Shown here: one piece after another, positions 15,355 to 25,103 of the stretch
Position numbering within the stretch: position 1 is the first letter of the stretch
Layout: the number at the start of each line of letters is the position of its first letter
Assembly: GCF_000711965.1 (NCBI RefSeq)
Contig: NZ_JONS01000030.1
Coordinates: 1-40,064 of the forward strand
Length of the DNA stretch: 40,064 nucleotides
Source of the DNA: Actinomyces israelii DSM 43320
Lineage (GTDB): Bacteria; Actinomycetota; Actinomycetes; Actinomycetales; Actinomycetaceae
Direction of reading: 5' to 3'
Notes under the pieces: generated by a model
What the model saw: the letters and a program-made list of their open reading frames with translations, nothing else
Databases searched by the model: none
What the model was told of the DNA's origin: nothing
Translations under genes and position numbers: made by a program

Positions 15355-17201
15355 CATCCGGTTCCGCCCGCGACCTGGTCCGCATCTCCTGGAGCGAGCG
15401 CGACCTCCTGAAACCGGTCCTCGCCGTTCTGACCGTCGGCGGCCTCGTGATCTCCACCCTGGCGTCCTACGCCTTCGGGCTGGCGGAGGGCGGGGACATC
15501 GGGTCATTGGTCACAATAGGGGCCATCGCGATCGTCTGCACGCTGGTGGTGCTGAGAGCGGTGACACGGCATGCCGTGGCGGAGCGCTGGGCCATGGCCC
15601 GACGGCTGAGAATCATCGGGATGAGCGCCCGACACCTGCGGCTCGCTCTTCTGATCGAGACGGCGGCGCTCGCCCTCGTAGCGGCCCTCACCGGCACCGT
15701 GCTGACCCGGTACGTCGTGGTGCCACTGCTCACCCCCTACCTGGTGTCAATGGATGTGGTGCCGGCGGGCACCTCTGCGCGTTGGCGCCTGAACGCTACA
15801 CTTCTCACGGTCCTCGGGACGGCGCTCGTCGCCTTCGTGGGGACTTTCGGCGCTTCTTTGACCCTGACCCGGGTGGAGCCCGCCGGCACCGCTCCGCCCG
15901 GGCGGGCGAACGGCCCGCACGGCGCCCTGCGCATGGCCGCGCGCCTGCTCGGCGTGCTTGTGCTGACGGTCTGCACCGTGCTCTTGCTGCGGGTGGTGAC
16001 ATCCACGCGTTCGGACGAGACGGCCTTCCTGCTCGGCGTGCTCGCCCTCATCTGTCTGATCGTCCTGCTGTGCATGGTGTGGAGGGCCGTCGCTGCGGGC
16101 TGCGGCAGGGCGGCGGCCCATCTCCCGTGGCCCCGGGTGTCCGCGCCCGCGCTGCTGTCACGACGCTGGCACGAGCACCGGCACCAGGTGACGGTCATCA
16201 GCGCAACAGTCATCGCCACCATGATGTGCGTCTTCCTGGGCGGCTACCCGGCTGCGACTGACACGATGGCGCGTCACCGGCTCCAAGAGGTCGTGGGGCA
16301 GGACCGCGTGGCCCGAGCGGTGCTGCCCGCGATGGAGGCCCGCACGCAGGTGACGGAGGGCGACGGGGTGATCCTGGCCGAGGGGAAGGCGGTCATCAGG
16401 AATCCCGGTGCGACCGCCACCGGCGGTGAGGAGCAGGTTCAGTCGATCACGGTGCTCGGCGGGTCCGAGGCCGGTGACTGGCTCGCCTCGCTCGGTGCCA
16501 CGGCCGGCACCCCGGGCGTGGTGGTGACCCGACAGGGGGCGCTGCACCTGGGTGTCGCACCGGGCGATGAGCTTGTTCTGTCGGGGCGGGGCGAGGGCCC
16601 GGTCAGGGTCGCGGTGACCGACGTCGTCGACATGCCCTCGACCTTCGGGGACTGCCTCGTCACCGATGCGGCCGCCGCCGGGCTCGTCACGGGCCCGGTC
16701 GCCATGCTCCTGCGCGGCGCCCGGGACGCCCCCGAGGGGTGGGAGGTGCAGCAGGGCTCCGCCTGGGTGCAGGCCCTGGCTCCCGGATCCGCTGTGTCCA
16801 ACTCGGGAGGGTCCGGCAGCCTTGAGACGCCGCTCCTGGTGGGAGCCCCGCTCGCGCTGTGCCTGACGCTCGCCGCCGCGGCGACTGCGACGACTGTTGT
16901 CGCCCGGCGCACGGACCTGCGCGTGCTGGATCTTCTCGGAATGCCCCGGTGGCAGCGCGCCAGGGCGCTGATTCTGTCCGTCGCAATCGATACTCTGTAC
17001 GTGGGCATCGTGGCGATGGCGGTGGGTCTGGCGCTCCTCACCCTTGTGATCCGCCCGTATGCGACAATGATCGGCGTCAGGCCGACTATTCCGTGGGCGC
17101 AGCTGTCCTACATCGCGGTCCCCGTCGTGATCTGGCTCGTTTCCACGGCCTCGGCGCTCTGCGTCTCGTCGTGGCGGCCCTACGCCGCGACGCGCGGATG
17201 A
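15351..17201 (+). CDS. FtsX-family ABC transporter permease
   Basis: The 616-residue membrane protein starts at the ATG overlapping the ATPase stop (ATGA). Hydrophobic segments occur near residues 20-45, 50-70, 100-130, 145-170, 195-220 and 225-245. A large extracytoplasmic domain lies between about 290 and 500, and further membrane helices follow near 505-530, 545-575 and 585-605. This is the duplicated FtsX layout of permeases that act with MacB/LolD-type ATPases in antimicrobial peptide resistance or lipoprotein release. The phrases LRIIGMSARHLRLALLIE and LDLLGMPRWQRARALIL are the two equivalent cytoplasmic FtsX motifs. With the upstream LanKC and exporter remnants it probably served as the immunity pump. 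Confidence 0.82.
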   Translation: MTSGSARDLVRISWSERDLLKPVLAVLTVGGLVISTLASYAFGLAEGGDIGSLVTIGAIAIVCTLVVLRAVTRHAVAERWAMARRLRIIGMSARHLRLALLIETAALALVAALTGTVLTRYVVVPLLTPYLVSMDVVPAGTSARWRLNATLLTVLGTALVAFVGTFGASLTLTRVEPAGTAPPGRANGPHGALRMAARLLGVLVLTVCTVLLLRVVTSTRSDETAFLLGVLALICLIVLLCMVWRAVAAGCGRAAAHLPWPRVSAPALLSRRWHEHRHQVTVISATVIATMMCVFLGGYPAATDTMARHRLQEVVGQDRVARAVLPAMEARTQVTEGDGVILAEGKAVIRNPGATATGGEEQVQSITVLGGSEAGDWLASLGATAGTPGVVVTRQGALHLGVAPGDELVLSGRGEGPVRVAVTDVVDMPSTFGDCLVTDAAAAGLVTGPVAMLLRGARDAPEGWEVQQGSAWVQALAPGSAVSNSGGSGSLETPLLVGAPLALCLTLAAAATATTVVARRTDLRVLDLLGMPRWQRARALILSVAIDTLYVGIVAMAVGLALLTLVIRPYATMIGVRPTIPWAQLSYIAVPVVIWLVSTASALCVSSWRPYAATRG

Positions 17202-17322
17202 TCGGCGGTCCGGCTCCTCCCCCGAGCATGGGACGAGCCCGGGCGGCGCCCGGTGGTGACGGGTGGCGACGGCGGGTGGACGACGACGCCGGAGACGGAC
17301 GCCGGGAGGCCCGGCGGGGTGG

Positions 17323-17328
17323 TAGGGT
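17323..17328 (+). promoter_or_regulatory. -10 box of tRNA-Ser(UGA)
   Basis: TAGGGT lies 33 bases before the mature 5' end of the tRNA. Confidence 0.45.
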
Positions 17329-17361
17329 CTGGGCTTGCCCGCGGGCGGGGCCCGCGGACGT

Positions 17362-17448
<87 letters not shown>

Positions 17449-17480
17449 GGCGAGGGCGCGCCGGCCCCGGCCTCGTGCGC

Positions 17481-17547
17481 CGAGATAGACGTTTTCGTAC
17501 GAGGTAGACGGTGACACCGTCCACCTCGTACGAAAACGTCTATCTCG
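17481..17547. repeat. 67-bp near-perfect palindrome between two tRNA-Ser genes
   Basis: Two 33-base arms flank a single central A at 17514, and 32 of 33 positions pair. Each arm is built from two tandem copies of CGAGRTRGACG 19 bp apart, separated by TTTTCGTA, so the whole element has four copies of the 11-mer, two in each orientation. It lies 33 bp after tRNA-Ser(UGA) and 123 bp before tRNA-Ser(GCU). It could terminate transcription of the first tRNA, bind a protein, or be a palindromic repeat family of this genome. No second copy occurs in the window. Confidence 0.8.
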
Positions 17548-17643
17548 ACAGGGGCGGCGCGAAGCGGGAGGCGCGCGAGCACGGGGGCGGGCGCGAACGC
17601 CGCGGGCGGGCCGCCCGGTTTGGCCCGGACCTGTGCCCTGGGG

Positions 17644-17649
17644 TAGGCT
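17644..17649 (+). promoter_or_regulatory. -10 box of tRNA-Ser(GCU)
   Basis: TAGGCT lies 21 bases before the tRNA, with TTGGCC about 18 bp further upstream as a weak -35. Confidence 0.45.
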
Positions 17650-17670
17650 CATCGGGCCGATCCGGCACCC

Positions 17671-17757
17671 GGAGATGTCGCATAGTGGCCTAGTGCGCCT
17701 CCCTGCTAAGGAGGTTGGGGTGGAAGCCCCTCGGGAGTTCGAATCTCCCCATCTCCG
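17671..17757 (+). tRNA. tRNA-Ser (anticodon GCU)
   Basis: The acceptor arms GGAGATG and CATCTCC pair, the anticodon loop CTGCTAA gives GCT, a long variable arm is present, and the T-arm is GGGAG-TTCGAAT-CTCCC. CCA is not encoded. Confidence 0.95.
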
Positions 17758-18030
17758 CCGCACCGCGCAGTTCCAGCGAGAGCCCCCGACACGGGGGCGG
17801 GCGTGCCCCGCACGTGGAGCATTGCTGCGGCCAATCGTGCCGTGGGACCCGTCGCACTCGTGCCCTCGGACCCGGCAGGACGGGAAGAGCCGTGTCACAT
17901 TGCTGTCGGGGCTCACATGCCGGCGGGCCCTTCCATGACTCGGGATGGGGCGATAACGTGTGCGCAGGAGCATCCCCGCTCTCCCATGACGCACCACGAC
18001 GTGCGCCTGACCCTGCCAGGAAGAAGAACC

Positions 18031-21000
18031 GTGCGCCAGATCCCCTCATCGCGCCCCCAGCGCCCCCAGCGTCCACAGCGCCCATTGCGCCGCCTCATCG
18101 CCGCCGGCGTCGCCGTCCTGACCCTCGGAGCGCTCGCCGCCCCGACGGCGGTCGCCACTTCCGATCAGTCCCGGTCCCAGTCGCAGACCACCACCGGCGA
18201 CCCCTCCTCGAAGATCACCACCGAGCTGACCAGGCCCGACGGCACCAAGGCCGAGACGGTCGAGAACCGCTGGTTCGTCCAGCTGTCCTCACCCGCCGTC
18301 GCCGCGGGCGGCTCCCAGGCCACCATCAAGTCCGAGCAGACCGATCTCACCAATGCGATCAAGGACGCCGGCATCGACGCCCAGGTCACCACCGAGTACG
18401 AGACGCTGTGGAACGGCGTGGCCCTGTCCGTCAGCGACTCCGACGTCGACAAGCTGGCCGAGCTCGACCAGGTCGTGGCCATCAAGCCCGTCATGGCCAT
18501 CCCGCGCCCGGGCCTCAACACTGACGACTCCCGCACCGATGAGGAGAAGAACGAGGGCGTCGGCTCCCCCCAGATGGCGCACGCCCTGGGCATGACCGGG
18601 GCCGACATCGTCCACTCCAAGCTCGGCTTTACCGGCAGCGGGGTCAAGATCGGCATTATCGACACCGGCGTCGACTACGACCACGTCGAGTTCGGCGGCA
18701 CCGGCACCCCGGGCGCCGAGGCCCCCGGGGCCGACGGCTCCACCGGCTTCCCCACCTCCAAGGTCGTCGCCGGCTACGACTTCGTCGGCAACGCCTACGG
18801 CGACCCCAATATCGCCGACCAGGCCGCGCGCTACAAGCCCGTCCCCGACGCCTACCCCGACGACTGCAGCGGCCACGGCACCCACGTCGCCGGCATCGCC
18901 GCGGCCAAGGGGACGCCCGGCACCAAGCAGGTCACGGGCGTCGCCCCCGACGCCCAGCTGGGCGCCTACCGCGTCTTCGGCTGCGCGGGCCAGACCAGCG
19001 CCGAGATCATGACGGCCGCCATGGAGCGGGCCGCCGACGACGGCATGGACATCGTCAACATGTCGATCGGCGCCGACTTCATGGTCTTCAAGGACTACCC
19101 CACCGCCGTCGCCGCGGAGAGCCTCGCCGCCAAGGGCGTCATCGTGACGACGTCCCAGGGCAACACCGGCGAGACGGGCCGCTGGAGCATGAGCGCCCCC
19201 GCCTCGGCCGAGCACGTCCTGGCCGTCGGCAGCGTGGACAACACGGTGGAGACCAACTTCTACATGACCGTGTCCACCAACCCCGGCCAGAAGTACCTCT
19301 ACGCGGAGGCGGAGGGCGCCGGCGCCGCGATCATCCGCGACAACGCTGCCGCGCACCCGCTGGTGGCGGCCGGCGACCCGGCCGCCGACGGCGGGGACGA
19401 GGAGTCCGACGCCTCCCTGCTGTGCACCGCCCCGGCGCCCGGCACCTACTCCGGCAAGACCGTGCTCATCCGGCGCGGGGCATGCCCCCTGCGGCAGAAG
19501 GTCCTCAGCGCACAGGCCGGCGGTGCCGCCGCCGTCGTCATGGACAACAACCAGCCCGGCCTCTTCACCGCCGTCCTGTACGGCGACGGCGGCCCGATCA
19601 CCATCCCGGTCGTCACCGTCTCCCAGGAGGACGGCGACGCCATCCGCGGCGCGCTCGCCGCAGACTCCACGCTGACCTACACCGAGAACACCGGCGAGTT
19701 CAACCGGCCCACCGCCGGCCTCGTCTCCAGCTTCTCCGCCTGGGGGCTCAACGACGCCCTCCAGGCCAAGCCCGACGTCGTCGCCCCCGGCGGCAAGATC
19801 TGGTCCACCTGGCCGATCGACCACGGCGGCCCCTACCTGACCGCGGAGGGCACTTCCATGGCGGCCCCGTACGCCGCCGGGATCGCGGCGCTCATTGTGC
19901 AGGCGCATCCCGAGGTCAAGGACGCCTCGGGCCACGACGCCTTCGCCCAGATCTCCTGGCGCCTGCGCTCGACCGCCACGCCGGTGACCTGGACCGAGGC
20001 CGGGGGCGACGCGAGCCTGCTCGAGCCCGCCGCCCGCCAGGGCGCCGGCCTCGTCGACGCCGACGCCGCCGTCCTCGCCTCCGTGCAGCCCAGCTCCTCG
20101 GTGCTCAGCATCGGCCGGTACGACAAGCTCCCGGACGGCTACCAGAGCTCGGTGACCCTGACCAACCACGGCGACGGCCCCGTCACCTACGCGCTGTCGC
20201 ACCAGGACGCGGTGACGGTCACCGGCGCCTCCGAGGCGCCCCAGCGGGGTACGGCCTCGCCGTCGACCGTGTCCACCGACGGCCAGTCGGTCACGGTCCC
20301 GGCGGGCGGGACCGCCACCATCGACGTCACCATCACGGCGCCGGACGGCATTGCCGACGGCGACTTCTTCGGCGGCTGGATCGTGCTGACCCCCGCCGGC
20401 GCCAAGCCGGTGCGCATCCCCTTCCAGGGCGTGGGCGGCAATCTCGCGCGGGCCGGCGTCATCGGGGAGCGGACCCGCCTGGGCAACCTCAAGGGCGAGG
20501 CCGTCGACCCGGCGAGCTACGTGTACGGCGACTCGACGCTGTCCACGCTGGGCGCCTACGAGGACCTCCCGGTCGCGCTCATCGACACGGCCATCCCCTA
20601 CCGCGGCTCGACCATGGAGGTCTCCCGCGTCAACGCCGACGGCACCACCGAGAGCCTCGGCCAGGTGGCGTCCAACCCGAGCCCCTACACCCGCGCGGAC
20701 CAGCCGGTGTTCGTGTGGGACGGCAGCTACATCGACGCCGCGGACGGCGACAAGGTCCTGCAGGCCCCCACCGGGCAGTACCAGCTCACCGTGTACGCGC
20801 TCCCGGTCGGCGGCGAGGAGGGCGTTGGCGAGGACTGGGCGTCGTGGACATCGCCGACCTTCAGCCTCGACTGGAAGACCGACGGCTACATCCCCCAGGA
20901 CCGGCTGACCGTCACCTCGCCCGGGGGCGACGGCGCGGGCGGGGACGCGGCCGCGCTGTCCGACGACAACATCTTCTCCGTCGCCGAGGGCCCCGCCGAG

Positions 21001-21597
21001 GCCTCCTACGACATCGACCTCGGCGGCGTCTACGACGTCGGCAAGGTCCACTGGACGCCCCAGCAGCGCGAGAAGACGGGTCACGCGACGCGGTGGACCG
21101 TGCAGACCTCTCTGGACGGGACCGCGTGGTCCGACGCCGGGGCCGCCGACATCGACCCGGCGACCTTCAACCCGGCGATCCTCGAGCTGGGCACCGCCGT
21201 GCGGGCGCGCTACGTCCGCGTCACCCTGACCAACGGCCAGGACGGCGCGACCACGCTGCAGAGCGCCGAGCTGCGCATCGCCGGGAACGCCGTGGACCCG
21301 ACGCCGGGGCCGGGCGACCCGAGCGGCTCGGCGGCTCCGGGCGACCCCTCGGCGCCCGGCGGCTCCTCGCAGGGCCCCGGCTCCGGGTCCCCGGGCGCCT
21401 CCGGCACGGTGCCCGGCTTCCTGGCCAGGACCGGCGCGTCCATCGGAATCGGCCTGGTGGCCCTGGGTCTCGTCGCGGCCGGGGTCGTCCTGATGGTCCG
21501 CCGTCGTCGTGGGGCCGGGGCTCCCGATGACGGGGCCGGGGCCGAGACCCGCGAGACCGAGACCGGGACCCCTGGGAGCGGGGCCGAGGAGGAGTGA
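18031..21597 (+). CDS. Cell-wall-anchored subtilisin-like serine protease (S8) with PA and discoidin-like domains
   Basis: The protein has 1188 residues. The GTG at 18031 has AGGAAG upstream and is followed by a basic N-region, a hydrophobic core and an AVATS-like cleavage region, so I prefer it to earlier in-frame starts. Next come an inhibitor-I9-like propeptide and the catalytic domain with Asp211 (GIIDTGVDYDH), His282 (SGHGTHVAG) and Ser609 (GTSMAAPYAAG). A protease-associated domain is inserted at about 460-545. A C-terminal F5/8-type (discoidin-like) domain covers about 970-1090, followed by a Pro/Gly/Ser spacer, LARTG, a hydrophobic helix and an Arg-rich tail. LAXTG is the motif of class E sortases in high-GC Gram-positives. 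The product should be a surface protease, perhaps for host or matrix proteins. The 24-residue tail after the Arg cluster is longer than usual. Confidence 0.88.
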   Translation: MRQIPSSRPQRPQRPQRPLRRLIAAGVAVLTLGALAAPTAVATSDQSRSQSQTTTGDPSSKITTELTRPDGTKAETVENRWFVQLSSPAVAAGGSQATIKSEQTDLTNAIKDAGIDAQVTTEYETLWNGVALSVSDSDVDKLAELDQVVAIKPVMAIPRPGLNTDDSRTDEEKNEGVGSPQMAHALGMTGADIVHSKLGFTGSGVKIGIIDTGVDYDHVEFGGTGTPGAEAPGADGSTGFPTSKVVAGYDFVGNAYGDPNIADQAARYKPVPDAYPDDCSGHGTHVAGIAAAKGTPGTKQVTGVAPDAQLGAYRVFGCAGQTSAEIMTAAMERAADDGMDIVNMSIGADFMVFKDYPTAVAAESLAAKGVIVTTSQGNTGETGRWSMSAPASAEHVLAVGSVDNTVETNFYMTVSTNPGQKYLYAEAEGAGAAIIRDNAAAHPLVAAGDPAADGGDEESDASLLCTAPAPGTYSGKTVLIRRGACPLRQKVLSAQAGGAAAVVMDNNQPGLFTAVLYGDGGPITIPVVTVSQEDGDAIRGALAADSTLTYTENTGEFNRPTAGLVSSFSAWGLNDALQAKPDVVAPGGKIWSTWPIDHGGPYLTAEGTSMAAPYAAGIAALIVQAHPEVKDASGHDAFAQISWRLRSTATPVTWTEAGGDASLLEPAARQGAGLVDADAAVLASVQPSSSVLSIGRYDKLPDGYQSSVTLTNHGDGPVTYALSHQDAVTVTGASEAPQRGTASPSTVSTDGQSVTVPAGGTATIDVTITAPDGIADGDFFGGWIVLTPAGAKPVRIPFQGVGGNLARAGVIGERTRLGNLKGEAVDPASYVYGDSTLSTLGAYEDLPVALIDTAIPYRGSTMEVSRVNADGTTESLGQVASNPSPYTRADQPVFVWDGSYIDAADGDKVLQAPTGQYQLTVYALPVGGEEGVGEDWASWTSPTFSLDWKTDGYIPQDRLTVTSPGGDGAGGDAAALSDDNIFSVAEGPAEASYDIDLGGVYDVGKVHWTPQQREKTGHATRWTVQTSLDGTAWSDAGAADIDPATFNPAILELGTAVRARYVRVTLTNGQDGATTLQSAELRIAGNAVDPTPGPGDPSGSAAPGDPSAPGGSSQGPGSGSPGASGTVPGFLARTGASIGIGLVALGLVAAGVVLMVRRRRGAGAPDDGAGAETRETETGTPGSGAEEE

Positions 21598-21642
21598 GCC
21601 GCGGGCTCGCATGACCGATGTCGTCCCCGGCGGCTCCGGGAT

Positions 21643-21694
21643 CCGGGCGGACCCGGGGCCGCCGGGGCCGCCCGGGGCCGCCCGGTGTTCTTTT
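21643..21694 (+). terminator. Intrinsic terminator after the subtilase gene
   Basis: CCGGGCGG (21643-21650) pairs with CCGCCCGG (21678-21685). The GC-rich interior can fold as well, and TGTTCTTTT follows. Confidence 0.6.
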
Positions 21695-21786
21695 CGTCCA
21701 GTTTCAGCGTGTGCTCAGACTCACGACCCTGCGATTTGTCTGAGAACACGGGGCCTAGTAGTGTTCCTGAATGTCGGAAACGGCAT

Positions 21787-21862
21787 GCGCCAGTAGCTCA
21801 ACGGATAGAGCATCTGACTACGGATCAGAAGGTTGGGGGTTCGAATCCCTTCTGGCGCACCA
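21787..21862 (+). tRNA. tRNA-Arg (anticodon ACG)
   Basis: The acceptor arms GCGCCAG and CTGGCGC pair, the anticodon loop is CTACGGA (ACG), and the T-loop is GGTTCGAATCC. The discriminator A is followed by an encoded CCA, unlike the two tRNA-Ser genes. Confidence 0.96.
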
Positions 21863-21900
21863 ACGCCCCGTCATCGGCTGAATAGTCGGTAGCGGGGCGT
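21863..21900 (+). terminator. Terminator hairpin of tRNA-Arg
   Basis: ACGCCCCG (21863-21870) pairs with CGGGGCGT (21893-21900), and GTTCCATTT follows. It begins directly after the CCA end. Confidence 0.6.
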
Positions 21901-21919
21901 GTTCCATTTCCCGAGCCCG

Positions 21920-21954
21920 CCGAGATCGGTCCGGTTCCGCACCGAGATCGGTTC
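21920..21954 (+). repeat. Dispersed intergenic repeat, copy A (two CCGAGATCGGT half-sites)
   Basis: CCGAGATCGGT occurs twice, 22 bp apart, with CCGGTTCCGCA between. It lies between the tRNA-Arg terminator and the shikimate-dehydrogenase-like gene. Close relatives lie at 26627, 27956, 32239 and 34147. Confidence 0.75.
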
Positions 21955-22006
21955 AGCCCGGCCCGTAGGCCTCCCCTTGGGCGCGCCCGGGTGGCACCAT
22001 AGGGCT

Positions 22007-22822
22007 GTGCGAGACATCACCAAGGACACCCGGCTGTGCATCTCCCTGTCGGCCCGGCCCACGAACATCGGCACCCGATTCCACAACCACCTCTACGAGG
22101 TCCTCGATCTCGACTTCGTCTACAAGGCCTTCACCACCACCGATATCGTCGCAGCCATCGCCGGCGTACGCGGTCTGGGGATACGCGGCTGCTCGGTCTC
22201 CATGCCCTGGAAGGAGGACGTCATCGCCCTCGTGGACGAGACGACTCCCTCGGCCGACGCCATCCACTCGGTCAACACGATCGTCAACGACGACGGCCGT
22301 CTGGTGGCCTACAACACCGACTTCATTGCCATACGCTCTCTCCTCGACACCCACGAGGTGCCGCGCACCCCCTGCGCGGTGCTCGGCGCCGGCGGCATGG
22401 CCAAGGCCTGCGTCGCCGCGCTGAAGGACGCCGGCTTCGGCCCGGGAACCGTCGTGGCCCGCAACGCCGGCACCGGCCCGGCCCTGGCCGAGCAGTACGG
22501 CTGGTCGTGGGTGTCCTCCCCCAATGGGCTCGACGGCGGCGGCCTTCTGCTCAACGCCACTCCGATCGGCATGGCCGGGGGGCCCGCCGAGCACGACCTG
22601 CCGGTGGGGGAGGAGCTCATCAGGGCCGCCGGCACCGTCTTCGACGTCGTCGCCTTCCCCTCGCGCACCCCCTTGGTGCGCGCCGCCCTGGCTGCGGGCA
22701 GGCCCGTCATCAGCGGGGCGGAGGTCATCGCCCTGCAGGCCGCCGAGCAGTTCGCCCTGTACACCGGGGTGCGCCCCACCCGCGAGCAGGTGGCCGAGGC
22801 CTCCCGCATCTCGCGGGCCTGA
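22007..22822 (+). CDS. Shikimate dehydrogenase-like protein (HI0607/SDH-L type)
   Basis: The 271-residue protein starts at GTG 22007. The N-terminal part reads LCISLSARPTNIGTRFHNHLYE, with SVSMPWKED in place of the NVTIPHK of true AroE, VNTIVND, and the substrate residue region AYNTDF. The nucleotide-binding domain starts at GAGGMAKA (residue 127), and ISGAEVIALQAAEQF marks the C-terminus. This variant sequence matches the SDH-L group represented by Haemophilus HI0607, which reduces shikimate poorly and whose real substrate is uncertain. A weak box (CACCAT, 21995-22000) six bases before the start hints at a leaderless message. The guaB1-type gene follows in the same direction with its own promoter. 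Confidence 0.82.
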   Translation: MRDITKDTRLCISLSARPTNIGTRFHNHLYEVLDLDFVYKAFTTTDIVAAIAGVRGLGIRGCSVSMPWKEDVIALVDETTPSADAIHSVNTIVNDDGRLVAYNTDFIAIRSLLDTHEVPRTPCAVLGAGGMAKACVAALKDAGFGPGTVVARNAGTGPALAEQYGWSWVSSPNGLDGGGLLLNATPIGMAGGPAEHDLPVGEELIRAAGTVFDVVAFPSRTPLVRAALAAGRPVISGAEVIALQAAEQFALYTGVRPTREQVAEASRISRA

Positions 22823-22923
22823 GGGTGGGTGCGTCGTTCTTTCTGCGTCCTGCAACCTGCGGCGAGCGCCCCCGATCGATCTCGGTGGCAGGCACGGTGC
22901 TTCCCACCTCTGCGGGTCGCCGG

Positions 22924-24387
<1,464 letters not shown>

Positions 24388-24413
24388 TGCGCCAGGAGCC
24401 GTTCAGGGCTTGG

Positions 24414-24435
24414 TATCCTGGGGGTGCGGAGGGAG
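24414..24435 (+). promoter_or_regulatory. -10 box and ribosome-binding site of parDE
   Basis: TATCCT (24414-24419) is followed by GGAGGGAG (24428-24435) five bases before the ATG. The promoter lies just inside the duplicated boundary, so the cassette carries its own expression signals. Confidence 0.45.
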
Positions 24436-24439
24436 TTTT

Positions 24440-24715
24440 ATGACTGCTGTGCAGACTGTGACGGTGACTCTGCCCCGGGACCTCGTGGACGCCCTGAGGG
24501 TCAGGGTGCGCAGAGGCGAGTTCAAGGATCTCAGCGAGGCAGTGTGCAGAGAGCTGGCTTCTGAGGATGAGCCTGTCGTTGATGATGAGCTGCGGCAGTG
24601 GCTGCGCGGTGAGGGATTGCCGGCGTACGACGCCTATACGCGTGGTGAGGACGAGGTCTTGACCGAGGACCAGGTGCGCTCCCATCTCGCGGCTCGCCGT
24701 GCTCGGCATGGGTAA
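24440..24715 (+). CDS. ParD-like ribbon-helix-helix antitoxin
   Basis: The 91-residue protein begins with a ribbon-helix-helix fold: the strand QTVTVTLPRDLVDAL, then VRRGEFKDLSEAVCREL as the two helices. The acidic C-terminal half (DEPVVDDELRQWL, GEDEVLTEDQVRSHL) would wrap around the toxin. It should neutralise the ParE-like protein encoded three bases downstream and repress the operon by binding its promoter. A strong GGAGGGAG precedes the ATG. The pair sits between two copies of the guaB1 3' end, so it was probably inserted as a unit. Confidence 0.85.
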   Translation: MTAVQTVTVTLPRDLVDALRVRVRRGEFKDLSEAVCRELASEDEPVVDDELRQWLRGEGLPAYDAYTRGEDEVLTEDQVRSHLAARRARHG

Positions 24716-24718
24716 GGC

Positions 24719-25012
24719 ATGCGGCGCAGCGTCGTGTACGGCGGTCGAGCTCGAGACGATCTTGCTCAGATTGAGGAACTCATCCGTAATCTCTCGGGAT
24801 CCGCCGATCTTGCGCAGAGTTATGTCGAGGATATTATGCGCATGTGTCGAGGACTCGCGGACTTTCCGTTCCGCGGTCTGGCGGTTGACTTATCCCGCCC
24901 CGGTTCTCGTCTTCTCGGTTTTCGACGACGGGGCGCGATCTTCTTTCGTGTCGAGGAGGAGCGTGTCGTGATTCTTCGCGTGTACTACGGACGGCAGAGC
25001 CTCTTCGATTAA
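24719..25012 (+). CDS. ParE/RelE-superfamily toxin
   Basis: The 97-residue basic protein has the RelE/ParE fold pattern: VVYGGRARDDLAQIEELI at the N-terminus, a central helix SAQSYVEDIMRMC-like, DFPFRGLAVDLSRPGSRLL, then the C-terminal strands AIFFRVEEERVVILRVYYGRQ. ParE toxins inhibit DNA gyrase and RelE toxins cleave mRNA; the ParD-like partner and the DFPFRG...R pattern favour ParE. It is immediately downstream of its antitoxin (3 bp), so the two are co-translated. The duplicated guaB1 tail begins five bases after its stop. Confidence 0.85.
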   Translation: MRRSVVYGGRARDDLAQIEELIRNLSGSADLAQSYVEDIMRMCRGLADFPFRGLAVDLSRPGSRLLGFRRRGAIFFRVEEERVVILRVYYGRQSLFD

Positions 25013-25016
25013 GGGT

Positions 25017-25090
25017 GGGCGGTCGTGGGGATCCAGTCGGCCTCGGGCTACCGGGAGGGCGCGCCGGTGCCGGTGAGCTGGTGAGGGCTG
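25017..25090 (+). repeat. Right copy of the 74-bp direct repeat (orphan guaB1 tail)
   Basis: It carries the last guaB1 codons and TGA but no gene to belong to. One mismatch to the left copy implies a young duplication. The fitB stop lies 14 bp to its right. Confidence 0.92.
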
Positions 25091-25103
25091 CGGTCAGCGG
25101 CGG

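Noticed and set aside
17803-18030. Upstream in-frame extension of the subtilase
   Set aside because: It would bury the signal peptide behind 76 residues. GTG 18031 has a good ribosome-binding site and a proper signal peptide follows.
18289-21612. An 1107-codon minus-strand frame antisense to the subtilase
   Set aside because: Same codon-bias shadow. The plus strand has the full catalytic triad and domain order.
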